In this document: piece after piece, positions 10,201-20,211 of the stretch | Layout of the letters: every line of letters starts with the position of its first letter | How positions within the stretch are numbered: position 1 is the first letter of the stretch | Origin: Scenedesmus sp. ARA3 | Lineage: Eukaryota; Chlorophyta; Chlorophyceae; Sphaeropleales; Scenedesmaceae | Assembly: GCA_004335835.1 (NCBI GenBank) | Contig: RWJK01001229.1 | Span: 1-47,245, forward strand | DNA: 47,245 bases | Reading direction: 5' to 3' | The notes under the pieces: generated by a model | Databases searched by the model: none | Seen by the model: only the letters and a program-made list of their open reading frames with translations | Told to the model about the DNA's origin: nothing | Made by a program: the position numbers and the translations under genes

Positions 10201-10594
10201 CTGCTGTACTGGTGTTGTCAACAACCTCGTTTGCACTGTATTCATTACAACGCAGGCGGCCCGCGCTCCATCCTGCCTGAGATGGGCCCTGGCAAGAGGG
10301 TGGTTGAATGTGTCCCTGCTGCCCTTGCTGCTGCTGTACTGTTGTTATCTGTTGACCTCATTTGCGCTGGTTCATTACAATGCAGGCGGCCCGCGCTCCA
10401 TCCTTCCTGAGATGGGCCCTGGCAAGAAGCTGCTGCATGTTGTTGAGGAGTGGCTGCGCAAGGAGAGGGACGCACGCCGCGCAAAGACAGCAGCAGCAGC
10501 AGCGTCGTGTGGCGCAGAGCAACAGATGCTGGCGTCAGTGGTGCCGAGCAGGACGCCGCTGATGCCCAATAAGCACCTGGCATTCTTCAGATGA
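7260..10594 (+). CDS. CAF16: CAF16/ABCI-type soluble ABC ATPase, 299 aa, 7 exons
   Basis: Exons 7260-7416, 7644-7692, 7906-7948, 8244-8330, 8691-8861, 9515-9698 and 10386-10594 sum to exactly 900 nt with all phases matching. Motifs in order: Walker A GANGAGKTT split across exons 1/2; [24 protein letters not shown]; the CAF16-type signature [17 protein letters not shown]; Walker [17 protein letters not shown]; and [12 protein letters not shown] with the switch His. There are no membrane segments. These replacements are typical of yeast CAF16 (a CCR4-NOT associated factor) and plant ABCI19/20/21, so a cytosolic or nuclear regulatory role is expected rather than transport. The C-terminal [20 protein letters not shown] and basic helix end at TGA 10592-10594. 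The last two introns hold several decayed copies of the following exons (separate entries). Confidence 0.93.
8564..8655 (+). repeat. Dispersed repeat, copy 1 (ABC intron 4)
   Basis: About 90 bp are shared with 18704-18795, including AGAGGATAGTTACATGTGGG, then TCCTGGCA, CATCTTAGATGGTGTG, GCCACAACAG and TTGAACACATGGT. A shorter inverted match is at 30120-30155. It ends about 35 bp before ABC exon 5. No coding potential was seen. It is probably part of a transposable element family. Confidence 0.75.
9094..9475 (+). repeat. Decayed copies of the Walker B exon start in ABC intron 5
   Basis: Besides the true exon at 9515, the intron has further CAG-acceptor/GTGCTG starts. At 9162 it reads [14 protein letters not shown]; at 9331 [10 protein letters not shown]; at 9445 VLLMG then TAG. 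Weaker echoes are GTGCTGCAAATG (9094) and GTGCTTGTA (about 9397). The upstream flank GCGCTGTG...TTCACCAG is shared too, so the unit spans the intron end and the first 30-40 bases of the exon. None of the copies keeps the rest of the exon. Confidence 0.8.
10126..10385 (+). repeat. Two upstream copies of the ABC last-exon start, 130-bp period
   Basis: GCAG/GCGGCCC...TCCATCC occurs at 10126, 10256 and 10386, exactly 130 bp apart. All three keep a CAG acceptor and encode GGP(R/C)[10 protein letters not shown]. Only the last continues into the open C-terminal exon. The first two run on into Leu-codon-rich intron sequence. Confidence 0.85.
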
Positions 10595-11315
10595 CGGCAG
10601 TGCTGGTTGTGATTGCAGCTGGTTTGATAGATGGTCCTCCTGGCAGCAGTGCTGCTGTCTGCAGGAGTCCCTATTGACCTGTAACATTTGTGTGTTTCGC
10701 CCACAGTGGATTCATGATGCCTCCCTACTTGGCATGCTGCCTGCCAAAGTATTGGTGTTCGTCAGCTGCTTTGTACCTTGCAGGTCTGCTGCTGCTTGTG
10801 GCTTAGCCTGCAGCTGCCTGGTACATGTACAATGGTACCAGAGCTTGGCAATGTGGCATGTACTACACGCTGCAGGAATGTGTACAACCAGTAAGAACAG
10901 TTTGTAAGCTGACTTGAAAGCTACTGAAGTTGTAGGGATCCCTTGTGTTGTGTACAGCGATTGCACCACTGCTGCAGCTGGCCAGCAAGCCATACATCAC
11001 CTCCAGGCGATTTGGCTCAGCAGAACATTGGAGATCCGCTGTGCCCAAGACAAATATACAAGCGCAAGCAGCGTTTGCAGCTTGCTGTAAGTTTTTTGCT
11101 TGTTTATAAGCGGCGCCGTTGGCACCGAGGGTGTTAAGCTCGACTAGCCCAGCGGGCTTTATCTTCGGCAGTTGTGTCCAAGGTTGGCAGCGCAATCGTA
11201 GCGCATTGGAGATGCGTTTCCCGTGGACATCTTCACAGTCTACCTGATTATGTTGTGTGTCTGTCGGTTCAACCCTTCAGTGTCTAGGGCTCTTATTGTA
11301 TGACCACAAGCACAA
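10595..11315. other. Intergenic, ABC 3' side to gene X
   Basis: No supported gene was seen. Open frames exist on both strands (for example minus 11195-10863), but none shows a recognisable domain or splice context. It should contain the ABC 3' UTR and the gene X promoter. Confidence 0.35.
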
Positions 11316-12337
11316 ATGGTGCGCGTGCGATGGCCCCAGCACTATGCACGCCATCATCTGCAGCGAAAGAATGAATTGATTAATATTGTCTGTAACGTTT
11401 ACAACGTTTGGGTGTGTCCAACATGGCTGCTGCACGCGACGCTGCTGCAGGATCAGGCCTGGGCCCGGTGCACCACGTGGCTGCATGTTCTTCTGTTGAC
11501 GCTGGCGTTCAAAGCCAGCATATCAGCTGCCGAGCAGCAAACAACCAGCGCGGAGTGCCAGCTGTTGATCCTAGGCTATGGTAGCAGCAGCTTGATGAAC
11601 AGCAGCAACAGCAGCAACATCACCAGGCAGGGCATTGCGCGTGCTAGCCTCAACTGCAGCAGCCCAGCTGGCCCTGTGGCTGTTGCCATCAGCGGCAGAT
11701 ACCTTGCGCAGCATGTGCACGCTTTCAGGGGTGTCAATGTGTTGAGCAGCAGTGCGTGCAATGGGGCTTCATCTTCAACTAGTCGCAGCGCCAGCATCGA
11801 TGCACTGCTGTTTTTTTCCGCAGCAAACAGCCACTGCAGTTGACCCTGCAGTATCCAGTGGTGCATGGTGTTGCTCTATTGGACAGCGCCAACAGCTCTT
11901 CCCCTGACACCCTAGCGCTGCTAGCATTTGGCGGCAAGGTCAATGCCAGCATCGTCGGAGGGAGTTTCACCAATAACACAGGAGGAACGGCCCTGGTTGC
12001 ACTGCAGCAAGCAGCAGTGCACCTTCACAACACAAGCATTAGCTACCATGAGGGGCAGCAGGCAAGGGGTGTGCATGCATTAGATGCAGCTGCAGTGAGC
12101 ATCAGCAACAGCAGCTTCAGTAACATCACAGCAGCAGGTGCAGTGCGGGCCAGCAACCAGTCTCGCGTCAGCATCACTGCCAGCACCTTCAACAATAACA
12201 CCCTCAACAGCTCCAATGATGATGGTGGAGGCTTGCTGCAGTTTGAGGACAGTGCCACAGGGGTTATAGCCGGCAGTACAATCAGCAATACCACAGCAAG
12301 GCGGGCGAGTGGGCTTGCTGTCTACAGCAGTGCACAG
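11316..12337 (+). other. Gene X exon 1: leader and first beta-helix coils
   Basis: ATG at 11316 is the only upstream in-frame ATG; a start nearer the hydrophobic stretch is possible. Reading runs to a TGA at 11841, then resumes two bases out of register from about 11825 (QPLQLTLQYPVVHGVAL), matching gene Y (QPLHL...QPVVHGVAL) closely. The exon ends AVYSSAQ/GTGGGT at 12337. Repeated NSSFSN and STFNNNT motifs mark the coils. Confidence 0.7.
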
Positions 12338-13782
12338 GTGGGTGCCGTCCTTTGCTTGGCATTTGCTGCAGTGCGGTCTCCTTGCGACCGAGGGAGGATA
12401 TCAAGTCATTTTAGCTTTTTCATAAGCCAAATTTAGACCTTTGTCCAATTTGTTGGTTCACTTGATGCTCTTGCTACAAGCTCTAGCTCCTGCTGTGCCT
12501 GGAATGATTGCATGAAATCACAGTTGCTTGGCATGGCCGCTCGCATCGCCACTTGCACAGCACAACATGCACCCGGACACGGTTGGGGTGCAACAGATGT
12601 GTCGTGCAACCCTGCATGCAGGTCAACATCACTGGTTCCACGTTTCTCCACAACACAGCAAGCCAGTTGGGCGCAGCCATAGTGGTCAGCGACCAAGGAA
12701 CGGTAAGCATGCCATCAGCACTGCACCTTCAGCCCGCATTGTTCCGTTCCAGCAACATGGATACATACCACTATGTTGCTTGCAACAATCAACAGCATCA
12801 AGGAGCAGGTACAGTGCTCAGAAGCAGGTTGCCTGTGTTGCAGTCACAGCTACAGCTTCGGGCAGCTTGTCCTGCCGAGCCCCAAACCCATACGGCAGCT
12901 GTGACAGGACTTGAATGGTTGTTTCACTTGCTCGGAGGCACGCCAGTACACGTCTTGACAACAAAAGCAAGGTCAGCCACAGATCCTAATTGCGTCAGTG
13001 CCTCTGATGTTGCCCGTCAAGCAGGTGTCGGCACATGACTCGCACATGGTCCCCCACTCCCACCCCACCATGGCGGGCCACCACCACCCGCCCCCACGTG
13101 TGTTCTATTCCAGTGCAGGTTATGATAGACTCGTGCAGCTTCAAGCATAACACTGCCGAGTTTTCAAATGGTGCAGTTGGTGTGTACGACAGCAGCAAGG
13201 TGAGCAACGTGACGCCAGTTCAGCAGCTGCTGGTTGGTGGCAACTTGCAGCTTTTCTGCACTGTTGTGAGCAGCCTGCTTGTTGCAAGCTCTCCATATGT
13301 GTGTCTGCACACATGCCACCACATGCAATGTATCATCCGTCTCGCCTTATACATGGCCTTTCACATGCCAGCCTTCACATGCCACCCATTTTCTCTGACC
13401 ATCGCTCAATGAATCACCTGCACACTGCTTGCTGCTGGGTGCAGGCGGTCATCACTCGCAGCAACTTGACCGGCAACACAGCAGGCACTGGAGCTGCAGT
13501 GGGCGTGTGGGCCAGCGCGCAGGTGGGGACTCCCAGCTCAGCACAACCAATGCTGCGACAGCACAACACGCGAGGGGAGACCGGCGTAATGGTTGTGCCT
13601 GTTTGAGGTAGCAGTAGCGGTGCAACGCGCTTGTCCCTCAAGCCATGTTGTGCGCTGCCGTGGTGACACTGTGCTGAGCAGGCAGCCGCTGTGTCATGAA
13701 GGACACTGCACTCTGCATAGCTTATATGTGAATATGTTTTGGGCGCTGAAGGCAAAGCACTGCATCACTGCTGCTGCTGCTG

Positions 13783-13826
<44 letters not shown>

Positions 13827-16800
13827 TGTGCTGCTGCTGCNNNNNNNNNNNNNNNNNNNNNNNNNNNNNNNNNNNNNNNNNNNNNNNNNNNNNNNNNNNN
13901 NNNNNNNNNNNNNNNNNNNNNNNNNNNNNNNNNNNNNNNNNNNNNNNNNNNNNNNNNNNNNNNNNNNNNNNNNNNNNNNNNNNNNNNNNNNNNNNNNNNN
14001 NNNNNNNGCTGCTGCAACACCTGCACCTGTCTTCTGCCTGCCAAACGAATCTGTTATGGAGACTTGCAAGACTCTGCGTGCTAGCTTGTGGTTGAATAAC
14101 CACATGTGTTGCATAGCTACTGTACAGCTACTGTATGCTGCTGAACTTTGTGTGCTCACTGCACGCCGATTTGGTGTGCAGATCAAGGTCATTCAGTGCA
14201 CTTTAGAGGACAACACAGCCGAGAACTCAACAGCAATTGCTGTTTTGGACACAGCACAGGTACGCGCATGTGTGTTGCGCTGCTGCGCAGTCGTTGCAGT
14301 GCAACATAGTGTGGTAGTTGCTGGTCTGCGTGGAGATGCAGCAGCCGCTTATCGAGGACAATCCGCTCTGGATTGAGCATGTGCGGTGCTTGAATGTGTA
14401 TCCAATCTCAAATGCAGGCTCAGCAGCAGCTGTGCTGTTGGGACAAGTTGTGGTAATCTGCCGTGAAGCATCCACTGCTGAAAACCGCAAAGCAGCAGCA
14501 CATGCAGGAATATGAACACAAGCTGGCACACCTGCAGGTCACAAAGCGACTGCCCTGCACCTGCGCGCAGGCCAACATCACAACTTCCACCTTCCAAAAC
14601 AAAAATGCAAGCAAGTGGGGTGCAGCCGTGGTTGCAAGCAAGCAAGGCAAGGTGAGCAGCACCCCTGGCATGACTGATTGGCAGTGTGTTACTGAAACCT
14701 GTCTTAGCATGATACACTAGCAATTACGTAAAATCATTATGTCCTGCTTCAAGGCTGTGCACAGCTGAAGCCCAGTTACACCCTTCCTTTCCTGATGTTG
14801 TTTTACACATTTCCAGTGTGCAGCCTGTCATGCCAACTTGTCAGCAGGTACCAACCCTGGTTATTGACTGCTCTTCTGTGCTTGTGTGTGGCCCGCACAG
14901 GTCACCATAGACGGCTGCAGCTTCCAGCACAACACCGCCACCACTGACGGTGCCGTGGGTGTGTACGACAGCAGCGAGGTGAGCTGGCTGGCAAGCTGAA
15001 TCCATGATACCATGCGGGTGCCGGCAAAGTTTTGTGGGGCCTGCTGGGTCGCGACAGCTGCCCATGCATCACCATGAGAAGCAGGCACTGCACCCCGTCA
15101 TGCATAGCATGTTACAAATAAATCGACGCATGTTGGAACAGTGTTTACATGCGCACCTGTTCTGAGTGACTGGCTGCATGCTATGTGTGCCCCGAGAACT
15201 TGTGCCGATGTTGGTTGTGCTTGTGCTGCACAAGTTCCCAACACTGATGTGCAGCATTTCAAGTTTGGTAAACCCTCTCTTCAAGGCTCTGTCATACTGC
15301 ATGCTGCTGGGTGCAGGCGGTCATCACTCGCAGCAACTTCACCAGCAACACAGCAAGCACGGGAGGCGCAGTGGGCGTGTGGGCCAGCGCGCAGGTGGGG
15401 ACTCCTGGTGGAGCACGTGTGCAGCTTGTGAGGGGCTTGTGATGTGCAGCATGTGCCACATCTGTTGAGCAGCAGCAGCAACAGCAGCAGCGCAGCAAGT
15501 CGATGTTGTTCTGCGTATTCTGTCATAGTGTTTATGCAGGCAAGTCCAGCGGCTACAGGTTGCAAGCGAGTGTGCTCTGCTACCGTAGGTACCCTGCCGG
15601 ACCCTCGGGTACGGTAGGGATGGTAGGAGGCGTGGAGGCGCTTGAGGTATCCTCATCGCCACACACGCCCCCTTCCTTAACTTACGCGGGTGTTAGGTGT
15701 GAACACACCACGCGTAGCTCATTCATTCATTCATCCTGCTACCGTAGCATGTGGCACATGAATTTTGTGCTGCCCTGGTAAAGTATAGTGGTCCAAAAAA
15801 CAGCAGATACTCTGCACTGCTGCTGACACGGCATTTTCTTCCTGTGCAGGTCAACATCGGTTCAAGCGTTTTCATGCGCAACAATGCGTCAACTCTGGTG
15901 CAGGCATTGTGGCACAGGAGCGCAGCCAGGTGTGCATGCGACAGAGATGCTTGCACTTGCTGACCCAAAATTTCCTGACGCAAACAACCAAACAATCAAA
16001 CCACCAACCAGAGTAGGCACAGTTGATCCGCCGCAGTTGTCTGGTATGACATCTGTCTGTAGCATACACCAGCATGCGCTTGCCACAGAAGTGGCCAGCT
16101 GCTGCTGTCAGCAGTACACGCAACAAGCCTGACTTGAAGGGTGTGCGACTGCCTGAAAGCACAGGGTGCGCTTTCTGCATGCCGACTCCATGCTGCTCTG
16201 CTGCGCACAGGTCAGCATCAGCCAGAGCACGTTTACAGGCAACACTGCACCCAAAGACACATCCGTTGTTGTGACTGGCACAGCACAGGTACGCTTAAAC
16301 TACAACCGTGCGTGGAGCGTGGTGGAGACACTGCAAGCCAGCTTGCGTGTCGGCCTGCAAATACTGTGGCGAACATACCATCCAAGTCGACTGTTGTGTG
16401 CAAATGGCAAGGTAGGCCGGACAAGTCACCTTGTGGGCTAGCTTCTCCGGGGCTAGCAGCTGCACTGCTGCTGGTATGCGTGCTGTGCATCATCAAGCCT
16501 CGCCAGATGTTGTTTCTTCCAGAACACGCACTACTTTGAAGCAGCCATGGCCTGCGGCACAGCGAACATCCAGGCACTGTTTGGCGGATTATTGATGTGC
16601 CTGCAGGTCAACATCACCAGCTCCGTGTTTGACCACAACAAAGCAAGCAAGTGGGGTGCAGCTGTGACTGTGAGCAAACAGGGCAAGGTGGGTGCAACTG
16701 GCGTTGGCACATATGCTAATGTCGCGGAATATGCTTCCGCTGCCTGTTTTTTTGATGGGCAAGAACGTGCTTTGGGCATCCTCTTCCTCACATGTGTGTG

Positions 16801-19800
16801 CTTTGTGTGAACAGGTCACTGTGGACAGGTGCAGCTTCCAGCACAACACCGCCAAATCATACGAAGGCGCCATGGGTGTTTACGACAGCAGCAAGGTGAG
16901 CTGCCTGCCAAGCCAAGCAAAGGCACCATGCGGGCTGCCAGCAAATTTGCAGGGGGGCCTGCTGGAAGAACTTGACAGCTGCTGGTGCTGCATTGCCACA
17001 CACTGCAAGCACTGCGTCAGCCTTTGGCTCAGCCAAGATGTGTGGATATCTAGTATGTAATCACATACATCATTGAATTTTGTGGAGCAAGCAAGCAGAA
17101 AAACGCTCAAAAAGGGCATGCGGGATGACAGTGCACTAGGCGCGTTGAGGCACACAAACTCGCTGAGAGATGTTTTATACTCATGCTGCGCCCTGCTGGG
17201 TGCAGGCAGTCATCACGCGCAGCAACTTCACCGGCAACGCAGCAGGCACGGGTAGTGCAGTCGGAGTGTGGGCCAGCGCACAGGTGGGTCCCCAGCTGAG
17301 CGCATCAGCGCAGCACTCAAAGGGAAAGCAACGCAAGCATTGCACTGGTCTGAGTTAGCAGCAGTGGCTAACTCTAGAATTGAAGAACTTCAGTGTGTAA
17401 AGGTGCAAATAAATATATTGAGCACAGGTTGATTCTTGATGCCTCTTCATGTTGACACCAGGCTGTGCATGTGTGATTTTCCGCGCTGCATTTTCATCAC
17501 GGCAACACGACCCCGTGAAGGACCGCAATGCGCACTTCTGCTGCTGATGCTGATGCTGATGCTGCGTCTTGCTGCTGCTGCATGCAGGCAAGCATCTCAA
17601 TGTGTGTTTTTCAGCGCAACAACGCATCAACTTCTGGTGCAGGCGTACAAGCGCAAGAGAAGAGCCAGGTGAGCGGCAGCAGCGCTGACCAGACCCCCAT
17701 GCTTTGAATGCACATTCGCGCATCTGAGGCAAAATAATGCCAAGCAGCTGCAACGCGCCGAAGCATCGCCATGCGTATAGTGCTGCAGCAGGCGGGCTGC
17801 TGCCACGTGCAATAGCAAAGATAAACATGCTGCAGCAGACACACAGGCATCTACCAGCTGGCCTGACATGGGTGCAACAATGCCTGCCTGCTTGCAAAAT
17901 GCTCTGCGCGGTGACTGTGACTGAAGTAGGACACAATTGATGATTGGCAGGCTTGCTATGTTGTATGGTGCGGCCTTTTCGTATGCCTTTGTGCACCCTG
18001 TGTGTGCAGGTCACTATCAGCCGGAGTATCTTCCAAGGAACACAGCCTTGAAGGCAACAGCAATTGCTGTGTTTGACAGTGCACAGCTACAAGCAGCTTG
18101 TGAAGCTGCTGCTAGCACAACAGGACAACAGCACTGCGCAGCATACAGGAGTTCAGCTGAGCTGCCTGTTTGCTCAGCAACCTCCGGCTGCCCATTTTGC
18201 TAGGCTCAGTGTCTTCCAGCTCAGCCTGACTTGGGTGGAACAATATATTTACGTGTTGACTTGGTGTCTTGCTCCTATGCGCTCAGCAAGCCGACAGTTA
18301 ATGTGCCACTGACATGCTGTGACTCGGCCAACCTTGTAAAGGCATTGGCTGGCAAGTTAACATGGCAGGCCTGGAATCAACCAATTGTTGTTGGCTGCTG
18401 CAGGTCAACATCGCCGAGTGCACATTCTACAACAACACTGCAGCAGGCTCATGTTCTGCTGTTGCTGCCTACAACAGTGCCAAGGTAAGCTGCAGCACCC
18501 AGGTAAGTGATGGATCGATCAGTTAATGACATGAAGCCTCCACAAGGCCCCGATGCAGCACAGCATGTTTGCACAGCAAGCAAAGTGCAGATATCCATCA
18601 CAGTAACATCACAGTAACATGGCCGTGCAGCAGCGCCACAGCTGCCAAGTAGGTTTGAAAAATAGGTATAACCAGCCATGACCGTGACCATGCGAGCTTA
18701 CTACGTGCATATTGTGACAGAGGATAGTTACATGTGGGTCCTGGCACCATCTTAGATGGTGTGGGCCACAACAGGTTGAACACATGGTGTGAGACCAGAC
18801 AAGGAGAGGGAGCACCATAGAACACAATGCACACACTTGAACGCCATAACTATCATGTTCAAACCCAGATACGTCTTACTGCGGTGTGCAATCGTTTTAT
18901 CTGAGCATCCTTGGATGCTGGATAGCATGAAATGGTAACCAGCATGCTGTGAGGTCATCACATCTTTGATTTGTTTTGTGCAGGTCAGCCTGGGTTTCAG
19001 CGACTCCACCAGCAATGCAGCCTCATTGGTAGATGGCTGGGTTGCTGTGTACATTGCTGATGCTGCTCAGGTGCGGTTGCCACACGGGTGCACAACAGCT
19101 GCCCAACTGCAGCACCCAATCTCAACATGCGCTATGCAGAGTGTTGGTGTCGTGTTCTGCCTGCTAGCAGTAATCCTGCAGTGCACATGTCAGGCATGAA
19201 GTCAACAAGGCAGCTTATGCATCCACTGTGCATATAATGCAGTTGTGGCGGTGCTGCATTTGGACGCACATGTGTTTCCAGCCCTCACTGTGCTCAGCAG
19301 CAGGAGGCGTTACAGCACTACTGCAGCATAGCACTGCAGCATACATACACTGCCCATGGCGTTCCTTCGCAGGCCAACATCAGCAGCTGTTCTTACGTGG
19401 GAAATCAGGCGGCGAAGGGTGCCGGCATAGCCATGCAAGGCAGCAGCAAGGTGCGGCCTGTGCGAATCTCATCAAGCTATGCAGCCTGTCATGTTTTTGT
19501 TCAAAGCAGTATGATCCAAACCGTTAACTGCAGCATACTGCAGCAGCCTGGCGTGTCAGCCAGCACCTCAATCAGCACACAGTGTCCCAGAGATGCTCAC
19601 GCATTGCATGCAGGGCCCTGATGCACTGAGACTGCCATGACAGCACTCAACAGCCAATGACTGCAATTGTTAAAACAGCTGCGCTGGCGCAATTGTTTGA
19701 CCAATTGCACTGGCGCAGGTGCTGACCTAGCTGCACTGGCTGTGCCCAGCTGCAGGCGGTGATGCGTGTACGCATACTTGGCCGCAAGAGTGTTGTGCAT

Positions 19801-20119
19801 GGCGGGTTCGTCCACTTGCAGGACCAGGCTGGCCTAGATGTCACCAACACCACAATTGCCAGCAGCACTGCAAGCGGGCCCGACTGTGCAGGCTGAGATA
19901 TGGTTGCTGAAGCAGTTCTGCTGCTGATGCTGCGTTGGTGCATGCAGGTGGCTTTAGTTGACAGCCATGTGTCCAACAACAGTGCAGAGAGGTGAGCAGT
20001 GTGCAGTCTGCTGAGGCGGTAGTCTTCAGGTGTTTGGTGCTATGTTTATGCCATCAAGTGGACTGCTGGGGAACCCGGGCGGGCGCCCTCACAGTGCAAT
20101 GCATGGCTACCAGCAGGGC

Positions 20120-20211
<92 letters not shown>

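Noticed and set aside
18830..19330. tRNA or other structured RNA gene
   Set aside because: I looked here and window-wide for T-loop-like GGTTCRA boxes with a matching A box and acceptor stem, and found none convincing.
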